Shown in pieces: positions 20,442 through 31,440 of a stretch of 64,000 bases of DNA. A program made the position numbers and the translations under genes. Position 1 is the first letter of the stretch. Each line of letters starts with the position of its first letter. Location: assembly GCA_030770425.1 (NCBI GenBank), contig JASJFT010000165.1, positions 1 through 64,000 of the forward strand, written 5' to 3'. Source of the stretch: Darksidea phi (Eukaryota; Ascomycota; Dothideomycetes; Pleosporales; Lentitheciaceae). A model generated the notes under the pieces. It did no database searches and was not told the DNA's origin. It saw only the letters and a program-made list of their open reading frames with translations.

Positions 20442-21371
20442 AGTGAAGACTAGTCCAGCGAGACGAGGTTCTCGAAAAGATTGGACTGAGGCCGCTGGAT
20501 GGTTGTGCAAACTTAGCGAAAGACTGCGATGATATATGACGTCCCTCCGTCACCACCACCTGGGTCACACAACCAGGTGCACTATGCACAAATGAAAGAT
20601 ACGGTAGCCAGCACTATCGCCGTCGTACCTCTCCCTTCCTTTTCACGTGTCTCATATTGAAAACCTGCATTTGCAGACCGCGGGGTGGCAAGCGACGTTG
20701 TCCAGGTTCTAGGTCGCACCTGCACGATGCAAAATGCATTCCAAGAAAGCTTGCTTTCCAGTAAACCAAGCTCAACGTCAATAGTGGCATGATTGGCAAA
20801 GCTATTAATAGCAGTCTAGAGCAAAGAGGCGGGGAAAATATAGAAGGTGATTTGGCGAAAGAGGGAGGAAATTTGGGAAAATAGAGTAGAGGTTGTATAC
20901 GTAGATTGCTGTATTCCGGTGGCAGCCGAATGCAGCCGTAGTATATGCATGGGTGTAGGCGTAGGCGAGTCCCTTGCATACTGTTTGCGGGATGCTGGGC
21001 CGCATCGAAGACCAACATGACTTCGCGAAGCCAATAACGTTTTCCACGAATTCCTTTCACCCTCGTATGATCGGTCTAGAAGCCAATAGTCTTACCATCC
21101 CGAGCTTACAGAAATTTCGTCATTGAACGAAGGTGCCGTATTGAGCAACTTTCCATTATTTTGACAGCTGTCCCAGAGACCTGATTAACTTGGGCCGCCG
21201 GTTGTGTTCCGGATTTGCACATCTATGACGCTGTTTTCGGAGCTCTAAATGGCTGGTATGCGTATACAGAAAAGTCTCCACCAGTAGTGAGGGGCGTTTG
21301 GTGATGGCAACGAGCCCGTGCGTAGCTCCAAGTCGTCCTTGCGAAGCGATTTGCATTCTGCAGGGTCATCT
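20442..21371. other. Intergenic, upstream of secreted-precursor gene and 3' of QRI7
   Basis: 930 bases. The proximal ~300 bases upstream of 20441 should be the promoter of the precursor gene; a pyrimidine-rich opposite strand is seen near 20820-20890. No supported gene. Confidence 0.4.
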
Positions 21372-23215
21372 TCATGAAGCAGAATTCGACGGCGTACTGA
21401 AGCGAGATGTCTTTTCGAGAGGCGGAGAGAGCAGCTGATCAAGTGGCCACTTGCGCACAGCTCTGATACTGAGCCGATCTCTAGCACCATCCTGGAACAT
21501 TTCAAGCCCAGCCCAGGCGATCATGGCTGCGTTATCGCAACAGAGGCTTGGAGGAGGAAAAACAATCTCTACATTCTCGTACCCGTTCGCGCAGAGAGTG
21601 CATGCAAGTCTAAAGAGCCGTTAGCATAGTTCAGACATGCATAGTTCACCCGTACATATATCTAAGGTACGAGTTCGCAGCAACACCCCCGGCCATGACA
21701 ACGGTGGTGGCCGGACTGTGCTGCAGGCCTAATACGACGCGGCCAGCGAGGTGCCTAAAAGGAGACTCAATATTAGCATACATCTCAAAATTAAAGATGC
21801 AGACCTCGAAGGAATAAGAAGTCACTACACCTCCGGTGCGGCATCGACATGTGCTCTAGGCATGCAGGCTCTGATACGTGTATTGTTTCCACTTACTCGA
21901 AGGCTGCACGCATTGCGTGGTGGGCAAGATCCTTTCTCTCCTCAATGGGGATATCTTCGGGCTGTCTTTCTGTTTTCGTCAGTTTGTGATTGTGTGGATC
22001 AAGTTGGTACTTGACAACGCGCTCAACGGCGGTCATCAAGCCTGAGAAACTCATTTCCATGCTTTTACTCTTGAGACCGCCCTGTGCATTGGACAGTGGC
22101 TGGTTGAAACCCCAGCCCCACTTGGACACATTCCTCTTCAGGGCCTCTTCCTGATTCTTCGGTACGTTATATGTGTGGTCTGCTTCATACTTGTCACGAT
22201 ACTCTGCAGCGGTGCAGTTTTCTAGGACAAAGGTCGGCTTCGTTGGTGGCGCTGGCGCTGAAGATGCTAGTAAGGGCAACCACCGACTGAAGAGATTCGG
22301 CTCGTCCTGGACGGCATTGTCAGGAGGCAGCTCGTGCTCCTTTTCCAGCGTTTCCTGCTGTGGGAACACGAAGCTTTCAAGCAACGCTCCATACATGGTG
22401 TTGCCAGCCTTCTGTAGCACCTTGGCTGGCAGTACAATGCGTGCTATCTTGTCCAGACATTCCCCTATGGCAATGTCGCTTGTACTCGCCATGATCTCGT
22501 GGTCGGTGAGTGAGGCGGAGTGGATCAGGAGGGTGTGTCCGCCGGAAGCAAGGACAGAGAGAAATGGGAAGTCGGGCTCGACGTTGATGCGATGGATAGA
22601 TTCCTCGGGCACTATGTCGTTCTTTCTCATCGCTCCAAAGGTTTGCAGCGCGTCGACCAGGCGGGGCGTCAGGGCATGGGCCTGCATATGATGGACCCCG
22701 ACCAGTGGTTTCTGCCATGCTACAGCGAGACCCTTTGCCGTGTCGAGTCCAGTGAAGAGGTTTGAACGCATACCTGGACCTCGTGTCACCGAGATGAAGT
22801 CCGGCAGCCGCCTCGTAGAGATGCTGTGCCTATCTACCACCTCATTCAGTGTCTCCTTGCCGAGCTCATCTTCGCCAATTGCCCCACTGTCAAGCGCCTC
22901 GCCAAGTTGGCTGGGAGGAAGATGCTCTATGGCTTCTGCGAGGAGCTTTGCCAGATTCTCTTGATGCGACTCGAGCGCTACGAGGGGGTGGACGCCGTTG
23001 AAAGCCGCATTGTTGGAGGTCTTCTTCTTATGGAAGTATAGCTTCGCGGCCGTTCGGCGTGTGGTTGGGCAGGTTGTCTTTTCGAGGAGGGCGACGCTCG
23101 TGTCATCACACGATGTCTCGATCGCCAAGGTCAAGAGAAACCGCGGAAGCGGTCGAGGGCATGATGCCAGTCTGGGGCGGAGGAGGCCATGGAGAGCAAC
23201 GGGTCGTACGCGCAT
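21372..23215 (-). CDS. QRI7: Mitochondrial tRNA N6-threonylcarbamoyladenosine synthase (Kae1/TsaD family)
   Basis: Exons 23215-21897, 21754-21656 and 21609-21372, 551 aa. The Arg/Pro-rich N-terminus (MRVRPVALHGLLRPRLASCP) is a probable mitochondrial presequence, directly followed by LLTLAIETSCDDTSVALLE, the TsaD N-terminal motif. VGVHHMQAHALTPRL carries the HxxxH metal ligands; SVLASGGHTLLIHSASLTDH and AGGVAANSYLRY are further conserved blocks. C-terminal ENVEIVFPPPSLCCDNAAMI contains the DNAAMIA signature, seen only when exon 3 is joined. The enzyme transfers the threonylcarbamoyl group from TC-AMP to A37 of ANN-decoding tRNAs in mitochondria. It diverges from the patatin gene with a 226-bp gap. 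Confidence 0.94.
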
Positions 23216-23441
23216 AGTTCACATGCTCGGGACTTTTGTGGCGATGGCAGTGGCAGACGGGAAGGTTCAATGGTGCATCGGGCCAGGGGCTGCGGCCCGA
23301 GTGGTGGCTTGTGGGGCCGTGACATCACATGTTGAGGCACCTGGAGGATTCAGCACCGTGGATCACACCCTCAAACACCCATCCCAACCACCCGGACCGC
23401 CCCGACCGCCATGCACGACTGTCGCCTCTCTCTGCATCTCC
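23216..23441. promoter_or_regulatory. Short divergent promoter, QRI7 / patatin lipase
   Basis: Only 226 bases separate the two start codons. The + frame stays open through this region (to 22998), but the first part overlaps the QRI7 exon in antisense and has no conserved content, so the start at 23442 is preferred. Confidence 0.6.
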
Positions 23442-26111
23442 ATGGCTGACGTCAAGAAAGAGACCGACGGCCCAGAGCCCTACTCTCCCAACGCCTTCGA
23501 CCTCACCTTACTCCCCGACTACGACAATGACTTCGTCCGTGAGGAGGATATCGCCGAATTCGCAAAGGCACTGCAGGCCCCTGAACTCTCGCCGTCCGCC
23601 GAAGACCTCACTCTCCCGGAGCCTACACAGGGCAGATTCATCACCGCATTGAACGACTGGAGACCGATACGTCAGCGCGTGCGGCGGCGGCGGAAGCATA
23701 AGAAACCGCCGCGGCGTGGCAAGGACGAGACGCGCGAGGGGCACTGGTACGGGCTGGTGAAGTGGCCGTTGCTTGTCGGCATCACGTTGTATATAGCGTG
23801 CATCGGCATCGGCTATATTCTTACACGCTTCTATGTCTACATGTACGAGCATTGGTGGTCATGGCGGGGGAGGAGACAACGCCTGCGCGCCCAGCTGCAG
23901 CGCGCAAGGACGTATGAAGACTGGATTAAGGCTGCGAAGGAGTTGGATACATACCTGGGCAATGACGAGTGGAAAGATAAACCCGATTACGCCTACTACG
24001 ACTACAAGACGATTCGGAAGGTCCACCATCAGATGGCCAAGCTGCGGCAGCGGGCAGAGGCTGACGAACGGGGGGCTTCGGGCGGGCAAGCCCCCACAGA
24101 TCACAAGGCTGCCGAGGATCTCCGCGCGCTGCTCGAAGCTTGCATGAAGAACAACTTTGTCGGTTTCGAGAATCCCAGGCTATACAGCGAGACGTACTAT
24201 GGGACGAAAAATCAGGTTCAGGAATTCATAGACGAAGCGGAGAAGTCGCTCTCTTTCCTTGTCCGCACGACGCAGCTCGATTCAGACGCCAAACGCGCTT
24301 TCTTTAAGCATGTTAGCACGAATTTCGGTCGCACGGCATTGTGTCTCTCCGGAGGTGCTACCTTTGCATACTACCATTTCGGCCTGGCAAAGGCTCTCCT
24401 GGATGCCGATCTCCTGCCGGATGTCATTACCGGGACGTCGGGCGGGGCGCTTGTTGCAGCCTTGCTGGGCACGAGAACGAACGAGGAGCTGAAGAAGCTC
24501 TTGGTACCGGCCCTTGCCCATCGCATCACGGCATGCCACGATGACATACTCACCTGGACGACGAGGTTTTACCGTACCGGGGCGCGTTTTGACAGCGTCG
24601 ATTGGGCCGCCAGAAGCGCTTGGTTCACTCGAGGAAGCATGACCTTCAAGGAAGCATACCAGCGCACAGGACGTATTCTGAATGTGTCATGCGTTCCATC
24701 CGACCCTCATTCGCCTACCATTCTTGCAAATTACATCACTGCACCAGACTGCGTCATCTGGTCTGCGGTTCTGGCCTCCGCTGCTGTGCCTGGGATCCTG
24801 AACCCAGTCGTGCTGATGAAGAAGAACAAGGACGGTACACTAGAGCCCTACTCATTTGGTCATAAATGGAAAGACGGTAGTTTGCGGACGGACATTCCGC
24901 TGAAAGCGCTCAGTATACATTTCAATGTTCGCTTCTCCATTGTCAGTCAAGTCAACCCCCACATCAACATATTCTTCTTCTCTTCGCGCGGATCCGTAGG
25001 CCGTCCAGTCACGCATCGCCGTGGTCGAGGCTGGCGAGGTGGCTTCCTCGGCTCAGCCCTGGAGCAGTATTTCAAGCTAGAGCTCACCAAGTGCCTCAAA
25101 GTACTTCGCCATCTAGAGCTCATTCCTCGCTTATTAGGTCAAGACTGGAGCGAGATATGGCTGCAGCGCTTCAGCGGTACTGTCACTATCTGGCCAAAAA
25201 CCATCTGGTCAGATTTCTGGTATATCCTGACTGATCCAACACCTGAGCGTCTGGCACGCATGATCCATGTCGGCCAGCAGTCCGCCTTCTCCAAGCTCAA
25301 GTTCATCGCCAATCGCGCTAAGCTCGAGCGCGCGATTCAAAATGGCCGAGTCCAGTCCCGGCCACGCACCGTGGCAGAAGGCGGCTTAGCGAATGTCATG
25401 TCCGATGAAGATCTTCGCGGCCTCTTACAGCGCACCAGGAGCGACCGCTTAGAATATGGCGGTATCCCATACCCACTGTCAAGCTCCGATTCCTCTTCGT
25501 CAGCAGGACCATCGCGTTCAACCTCACCCATCGACGCAAAAACTGGCTTCTCTTTCACCACGCGGCAAAGGCCAGCGCCGCGCCTAAATACCCAACCCGC
25601 GCAAACCTCCTCCGACCAACCAGTCCCAGACAGCCCATCACTAAGTCAACGCCTTTCCGGCTGGTGGTCGTCCAAACCACGACAGGCCATTCCTTCACAA
25701 GGCGGCAAGATAATCTACCCGCCCCCCGCATCATCACCGCACCTCAACTCCCGCCCCAACTCCATGTTCGAGCTCCGCCCATCGACCCGTCTTCTCGACA
25801 CAGAAACGCCTACTAGGACGCCGCCGCCGGGAATCTCACCCAGCCGCGCTGGCAGTTTCTTTCAAGAGCTGAGGAGGCAGAGTAGTGTTTTTGTAGATGA
25901 TGACTCTGATGACGATGACGATGGGATCGCTAACTATGGCGACGCAGGGAAGCGGTACGATACCGTTGATGGTGCTAAGGCGAATATTGGCGGTGACGGT
26001 GCTGATGCGAATGGAGGCGCTGAGGATTATGTGGAGGGCTTTGGCGACGATGAGGATGAGGGGCAGGGTGAGATTCAGAGTGTTGGGGCTGGTTTGGGGT
26101 TGGAGGGCTGA
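23442..26111 (+). CDS. Patatin-like phospholipase/triacylglycerol lipase, membrane-anchored (TGL3/4/5 type)
   Basis: Single exon, 889 aa from MADVKKETDGPEPYSPNAFD. A hydrophobic segment WPLLVGITLYIACIGIGYIL (about 107-126) is a likely membrane anchor, followed by an amphipathic DUF3336-like region. The patatin core has the oxyanion loop LCLSGGATFAYYHFG, the nucleophile elbow TGTSGGALVAALLGT and the catalytic Asp in KWKDGSLRTDIP; DGS instead of DGG is usual in this subfamily. Blocks NPHINIFFFSSRGSVGRPVT and GQDWSEIWLQRFSGTVTIWP complete the fold. Yeast relatives Tgl3-Tgl5 hydrolyse triacylglycerol on lipid droplets; the same role is inferred. The final ~250 residues are Ser/Pro-rich and then acidic (DDDSDDDDDG), probably disordered and regulatory. 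Confidence 0.93.
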   Translation: MADVKKETDGPEPYSPNAFDLTLLPDYDNDFVREEDIAEFAKALQAPELSPSAEDLTLPEPTQGRFITALNDWRPIRQRVRRRRKHKKPPRRGKDETREGHWYGLVKWPLLVGITLYIACIGIGYILTRFYVYMYEHWWSWRGRRQRLRAQLQRARTYEDWIKAAKELDTYLGNDEWKDKPDYAYYDYKTIRKVHHQMAKLRQRAEADERGASGGQAPTDHKAAEDLRALLEACMKNNFVGFENPRLYSETYYGTKNQVQEFIDEAEKSLSFLVRTTQLDSDAKRAFFKHVSTNFGRTALCLSGGATFAYYHFGLAKALLDADLLPDVITGTSGGALVAALLGTRTNEELKKLLVPALAHRITACHDDILTWTTRFYRTGARFDSVDWAARSAWFTRGSMTFKEAYQRTGRILNVSCVPSDPHSPTILANYITAPDCVIWSAVLASAAVPGILNPVVLMKKNKDGTLEPYSFGHKWKDGSLRTDIPLKALSIHFNVRFSIVSQVNPHINIFFFSSRGSVGRPVTHRRGRGWRGGFLGSALEQYFKLELTKCLKVLRHLELIPRLLGQDWSEIWLQRFSGTVTIWPKTIWSDFWYILTDPTPERLARMIHVGQQSAFSKLKFIANRAKLERAIQNGRVQSRPRTVAEGGLANVMSDEDLRGLLQRTRSDRLEYGGIPYPLSSSDSSSSAGPSRSTSPIDAKTGFSFTTRQRPAPRLNTQPAQTSSDQPVPDSPSLSQRLSGWWSSKPRQAIPSQGGKIIYPPPASSPHLNSRPNSMFELRPSTRLLDTETPTRTPPPGISPSRAGSFFQELRRQSSVFVDDDSDDDDDGIANYGDAGKRYDTVDGAKANIGGDGADANGGAEDYVEGFGDDEDEGQGEIQSVGAGLGLEG

Positions 26112-27429
26112 GCGGTGGTGAACAGCCAAGGTAGAGGTTTGTAGAGTATAGCGTGTATCGTTAAGCGTTTCCTTTCAGCGAAGATTTGCTTTTCATGCTG
26201 CGGCATGCTGTTGCGGTTGAACATGGAGGTGGGCGTCAGTCTAGAAGGAGCATTTAGAATCGCGGCGTGCGCGGGCTTTAGCTAGAGTTTAGAAGGTGAT
26301 CGTATCGAATACATTTTGGATTCGTCTAAATATTACCATCTAATGGCCGAGTCAACTCTTTTTAGCGATGTCTCAACTTTCTGGCATCTGAGCCGTACAG
26401 TAATGGTACTGATGCTGACTTTGGTGTCGCATCTTCAACTCCCGACTTGGAATGATAGGGCAAAAGCCTGTGTACAGTGTCGTACATGAGGGAAAAAAAA
26501 AACACTGCCACTTATTAAGAGCTATGTAGCTCTCGTATGCGCTATAGATCCTGATAGCCTTTAATATAGAATACCAACTAAAGCTCCTCAATGTTCGATA
26601 TTCGAAACATCGCCTCGTCGGTATTACTGTGTACAGCTCCACAGCTCTATTACTGTGTATAAGGTGTGGGTGTCGCATCTCTACTGTGTACAAACTCCTA
26701 CTGTGTTTTGTGCGGACCTTACAAAAGAGACTTGCACTATGAAAGGTCAAACTAATGTAGGAGCAATAGAGAAGGGAAGTGTTGCAATATGTTGACCAGG
26801 GTAATAATCAGTTTCGAATCTGTCTAGTCTAGAATGCGGCTGGGCATCTCCTAAAGGCTAATCTTATAGAAGTATTTTAAATAAGCCCTCCATGAACTCT
26901 CAACCGCGTATATTTCCTAGCCACGAGCTATGTTTTAGCCGTGGTGTTCTCAAAAGTTATTATACTATTGGCCTAGGACCATGGTATTTCCTTCACTGCG
27001 CTGGAGGGTGGGTCCACATGCGGGCTGGCAAAAGCAACACGCCAAGTTTTCCACGACTTTCACGATACCAGACATAGAAGTCTCTCGTTAAAATAGTCAT
27101 AGCGCATAGGAAAATCCCTCCGCATGTTCCAACTATGCGCCTTTGTACGCTGTTTTGGATGCCGGTTCATCCAAGCGCAGCGACACGAAGCGCTCGTCAC
27201 GCCCATGGCGCCTTTTCGCATCGATTGGTGTGGTGTGAGTCTCCCCGCCGGCACGCAAGCGCCATAACAAGATCAGGCCGTACTCGTCGTGTTGTGGCTT
27301 GGTCTCGTTCGTTGGCCGTCTCTCACCGGCTGTGCGCGCGCGGGCTTGGGGGCTGAGCGGGCGCATCCTTCGTGCCCTCTTCCCAGTTCTGCTCATTTCC
27401 TCAGCGACACTCCGCTCAAGGATGCGAAA
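26112..27429. other. Intergenic 1.3 kb with a dispersed-repeat copy
   Basis: Between two + strand genes. Holds repeat copy A at 26621-26752 and a run of 9 A near 26500. The open frames here, such as 27711-27133 (-), are shadows of the next gene or lack any motif. Confidence 0.45.
26621..26752 (+). repeat. Dispersed repeat, copy A
   Basis: Contains several TACTGTGTA words and the block CTACTGTGTTTTGTGCGGAC then CTTACAAAAGAGACT. The same block occurs inverted at 45713-45812 and within an intron at 63724-63795. TATAAGGTGTGGGT and CATCTCTACTGTGT are shared with the 45.7-kb copy. No coding capacity or terminal inverted repeats are evident; it could be a small non-autonomous element or an LTR fragment. 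Confidence 0.75.
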
Positions 27430-28705
27430 ATGCCTGAGATAACGTTCATATTCGGCCCGCACAACAGCTTTTTCTTTGATTGTCCAAAGGCATGGAAGTT
27501 GTGAGTGATCCGCGGCGAGGAGGAACGGAGGAAGGGTGTGCTGACGCAGGCCTAGCCACAACATCCCGCAGACGCTGCGGCAACTCTTCAACTCGTCTAT
27601 GAGCCCGCCGTACCGAGTTGCGCAGCCGTACTGTCTCGCCCTTGCGCCGCAGATTGGGTCCGCGGAACCGGTGTGGTATATTGCCTGTAAAGTGCTGTCG
27701 GGAGAGGACAAAATATGTGAGGAGTTCCCCGCTCGCTACCGTCCCACTGTTACTGCCTCGTCGAAACGAAACACACCGAAGGACTGCGCTGACCATCTGC
27801 CATTGCAGTCTATTCGCAGACGTACTTCGACGCCAACTACCCCGATTTAAGCCGCTTCACGAAGGCGGTGCCGAACGCGCCGCGATCATGTTTCGTCACG
27901 TTCGGAGCGGGCTACAGTTACTACGCGAGCGCGCCGGGCCGCGGGTCAATATGGGCAGGAATCCCCTCGGAGCTGAGTGATAAGATACAAAAAGCGTACG
28001 ATACGCCGTGCTGCGTGGCGCTGGGGAAGGATAATGCGTGGTTTGTCATGTGGCCGGATGGATACTATGCTTGGAAGTTCTACGGGCACTACGGCGGGCT
28101 GGACAAGATCTTGACAGATGCTGAGCCGCGAACAGTATCTGTGAGTCTCTAGGACAAGCGACGCTGAATGGCTGAAGCTGACTTGGATGCAGTACCTCGC
28201 CATCTCGCCGTACAACAAGGAGCACTATTTCGTAGCCTTCCGCGACCGAACGATAAAATACAACTTCACTGGGGCCCCGGTGGAATGGATGCAGCAGATG
28301 CAAGAAGTCTTCTACCAATGGCAGGCCGAAAACGCGCAAAGAACACAAGCACGTCCTCAATCTTTCGTGTCACAGAACATGGCACCGTACGCGCCGCAGC
28401 CCCAGCAACGGAATCAACTTCCTGCGCAGCCGGCCCTTCCACAGGCCGGATACGCATCCCCGCAATTACTGCCGAATTCACCCATGCCCGCCTATTCAAA
28501 TACCAGCCCGCCTCCAATGTCCCCAAGCTCCCCGGTCGTATTTGCGCATCATGCGTCGGCACCTCAGTTCGCACCCGTTGAGATGATGGGAGATGTACCG
28601 CAAAGGTCGCCGGCGGGGGGTATGCTGGCGGTGCCGGTGCAACCGCCTGTACAGAGAACATCGTCGGATGTAGGTTTGAGTTCTGTCCCAGTAGCTCTTT
28701 CTTGA
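27430..28705 (+). CDS. Conserved-looking protein of unknown function (358 aa)
   Basis: Exons 27430-27500, 27556-27716, 27809-28140 and 28193-28705. All three introns have clean GTGAG-type donors and phases join exactly. The folded part, about residues 1-240, includes MPEITFIFGPHNSFFFDCPK, RVAQPYCLALAPQ, WYIACKVLSGEDKIFYSQTY, SIWAGIPSELSDKIQKAYDT and YLAISPYNKEHYFVAFRD. Repeated W-F/Y-rich strands (NAWFVMWPDGYYAWKFYG) suggest a beta-rich repeat fold. The C-terminus is Pro/Gln/Ser-rich and disordered. No signal peptide, membrane segment or catalytic motif is seen. I believe homologs are common in Dothideomycetes but cannot name a function. Confidence 0.82.
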
Positions 28706-29339
28706 TGCTGACGATGCGTAGAAGAAGAAGAGGTTCCTTTCCAAAATGTTCAGCTGATGGCGACGACCAGCTATTTTCATCCAGTGATACCTTCCAGCGT
28801 CGCATATGCGAGAGCGAGCCTTGTTTTGGTCGTGTCCCGCTTGCCTTGGGTCGTCATTTGCAATTTATTCTAATTCAGTATTAACGTAGGCGTGGTGAGC
28901 GGAAACCATCGGTTATTGACTGTGGATATGGCGGGAAGTCAATGCGTAGGTTTATACCCAAGTTTATAGGTCTAATCTAGGTTCCTTAGTGGGCTCCTTT
29001 GAGTTCCTAGCGTCTTCATCCCGTCGAAGCATCTGCAGACGTGAGCCATGAAACATCTGGAAATGACGTCAAGTCCGAGGAAGCCTGCGAAAGCGGAGGG
29101 AAGGTGGAAAATGGACCATAGCACCTTCCTATTTCGGCACAGCGTGGCGTGGTACCTGCAGAGGCGGAGATGATGCTGCAACCCCAACCACCGCAAAAGA
29201 CAACCGGCTCCATGGCGGAATAGATTACATGACCCGAGGACCGGACCCGGCCTGGTAGCCAAGTACAAGAGCGACGCGGGTCCGCCTCGCTTCCGAACCT
29301 GTATCGTACCTCGCGTTAGTACTATTCTCAATCATTGTA
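28706..29339. other. Intergenic upstream of carboxylesterase gene
   Basis: 634 bases with no supported gene; should contain the carboxylesterase promoter. The minus-strand frame 29331-28972 has no recognisable motif. Confidence 0.4.
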
Positions 29340-31079
29340 ATGGAGTCTCGGGGCAGAGCATGGCAAGTTTACCTGTGGGCAACCTGGCTATTTGCGACAG
29401 TCACTGTAGCCGACCCTCTGGTCTCCGTACGCAATGGAACATACCAAGGCCTCTACCTCCCCACGTTCGACCAGGACGTCTTCCTTGGAATCCCCTACGC
29501 GCAAGACACTGGCGGCCAGAACCGTTTTCTCATCCCACAGTCACTTGACGAGACATGGAACGGCACCCGCGCGGCCAAACGGTACGGCCACGCCTGTCCC
29601 GATAACCAGCCCTCGACTCCAGCCAGCTACGGCATGAGCGAGGACTGCCTCAACATCAACATAGTTCGGCCAGCCTCGATTCCCGCAAATACTTCCTTGC
29701 CCGTCGTTGTATGGATACACGGCGGTTCGTATCAAGTTGGGACTAGCTCGCTTCCGAACTACAACTTGACGTATCTTGTGCAAAGAAGCGTCGAGATTGG
29801 GAAGCCTATCATTGCAACGAGTATCAATTATAGGAAGGGCGGCTGGGGCATGCTGTATTCGAGGGAGGTGCAGGGCAGTGGGAATGCTAATCTTTCGCTG
29901 CGGGATATGCGAAAGGCGCTTGCCTGGATATCGGAGAATATTGGGGCTTTCGGTGGGGATAAGGGGAGTGTGACGATTTGGGGGGAGAGCGCTGGTAGTT
30001 TTGCCGTGGTAAGTACTAGGTCTTGGGTGGTGACAAGGCGGCGTGTTGATCGTCTACAGGGCCAACTTCTCATGACCTACGGCGGGCGAACAGATGGCTT
30101 ATTTCACCGCAGCATACAGGAATCTGGCTCAGCGGCCACAGCTTGGTACAACGGATCGGACTGGTATCAGCCTATCTACGACAAGATAGTGCAGCAGACT
30201 AATTGCACCGACTGGCCGGATACCCTCGAGTGCTTGCGCACGATCCCCTTTGAAACAATCTTCCCGTTCCTCGACAGCTCGAAAGTGGGAGGGCCAGGCT
30301 TCTACCCAACGGTCGACGGTGACATCATGCCCAACTATCCGACTGAGCTCCTGCACTCTGGCCGCTTCGCCCACATTCCAAATCTTTATGGGAGTAATAG
30401 CGACGAAGGCACCGACAACGCACCACCGGGCGTCATCAACACAGACCAGGATCTCTACGACTACCTTCTCGGCAGCACAGGCTACGACTTTCCGCCTTCC
30501 GTCGTTAGCAAGATTATGGAACTCTACCCAGACGACCCTGCTTTGGGTATCCCCCTGAACACGGGCACAGAGCGCTTTGCAGAACAAGGATACCAATTCA
30601 AACGTGCCGCCGCCATCATCGGCGATGTCTTCTACCACGCACCCCGCCTCGACGACGCGCGGCACTACTCCGAACACGCGCCCACATACATATACCGCTT
30701 CAATACGCGCCCCTTCCTCAACGCCACAAACGCCACTTACACCGATCTCGTAGGCTCACTAGCACCAGCGTACAAAGGCGTCCAGCACTTCAGCGAAGTC
30801 GCTTTCGTGTTTGCGAATCCGCAGTTCGTGGGGCCGTGGCCGGAATACAAGGTGCTCAGCGATGTTATGAGTGCGCAATGGATCCATTTCATCTGCGGGG
30901 GCGATCCGAACGCGAAGGGACTGCCGGTGTGGCCACGATACAATGAAAGCTCGCAAGGACTGAATCTTGTTCTGCAGGCAGATGGCAGGGGATATAATGG
31001 GAGCTATGTCGAGGAGGACACGTGGAGGTTGGAGGGGAGAGAGTTTCTCACAGAGTGGGCAAGACGGAGACATGTGTGA
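29340..31079 (+). CDS. Secreted type-B carboxylesterase/lipase
   Basis: Exons 29340-30008 and 30060-31079, 562 aa. A signal peptide covers about residues 1-24. Family landmarks are FLGIPYAQ, the disulfide pair around C86 and C103 (SEDCLNINI), VVVWIHGGSYQVG for the oxyanion hole, and TIWGESAGS with nucleophile S217. The acid is Glu in GSNSDEGTDN and the base His in GVQHFSEVAFVF. Several N-x-S/T sites fit a secreted glycoprotein. The intron (30009-30059, GTAAGT...ACAG) is 51 nt, a multiple of three with no stop, so its retention would add 17 residues right after the nucleophile elbow; splicing restores the normal SFAVGQLLMTYGG spacing. The substrate is unknown. Confidence 0.92.
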   Translation: MESRGRAWQVYLWATWLFATVTVADPLVSVRNGTYQGLYLPTFDQDVFLGIPYAQDTGGQNRFLIPQSLDETWNGTRAAKRYGHACPDNQPSTPASYGMSEDCLNINIVRPASIPANTSLPVVVWIHGGSYQVGTSSLPNYNLTYLVQRSVEIGKPIIATSINYRKGGWGMLYSREVQGSGNANLSLRDMRKALAWISENIGAFGGDKGSVTIWGESAGSFAVVSTRSWVVTRRRVDRLQGQLLMTYGGRTDGLFHRSIQESGSAATAWYNGSDWYQPIYDKIVQQTNCTDWPDTLECLRTIPFETIFPFLDSSKVGGPGFYPTVDGDIMPNYPTELLHSGRFAHIPNLYGSNSDEGTDNAPPGVINTDQDLYDYLLGSTGYDFPPSVVSKIMELYPDDPALGIPLNTGTERFAEQGYQFKRAAAIIGDVFYHAPRLDDARHYSEHAPTYIYRFNTRPFLNATNATYTDLVGSLAPAYKGVQHFSEVAFVFANPQFVGPWPEYKVLSDVMSAQWIHFICGGDPNAKGLPVWPRYNESSQGLNLVLQADGRGYNGSYVEEDTWRLEGREFLTEWARRRHV

Positions 31080-31440
31080 TTATGATCGGGGTCGTTGCAG
31101 GACTGACTCGGCTGGGAAGGAACGAAGGCCACTAGCGTCCTAGCGTCCGTGCTGTTTCACTTGGTCCCAACGCTTCGCTCACGTCCTCTTATTTATGCTC
31201 GCTCCTCTCTCTCCACAGTACCCGCGTCTCACACTCAGGCGCTACTACGCACTCCCGACCCATTGACAGCGAGCGAGCTTCAATAGCCGCACGTAAGCAC
31301 ACAACGCAGCCAGTCATGACCCAGGCACTTACAGATTAAAATGCTCGGCCGCGATATTTCTGTATCAATCCAAGGAAGGCTATTCTGTACTTATGATCTA
31401 CGCTAACAATATCGCAAAAGAACGCACGGACTCACGCCCA
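31080..31440. other. Intergenic between convergent genes
   Basis: 361 bases of 3' flanks; a CT-rich stretch is present near 31185-31215. Nothing else seen. Confidence 0.4.

Noticed and set aside
22998..23441. N-terminal extension of the patatin lipase frame
   Set aside because: It overlaps QRI7 in antisense and lacks conserved content; the ATG at 23442 fits the acidic start of the family.
27133..27711. 192-codon minus-strand open frame
   Set aside because: It is antisense to well-supported exons of the 358-aa gene.
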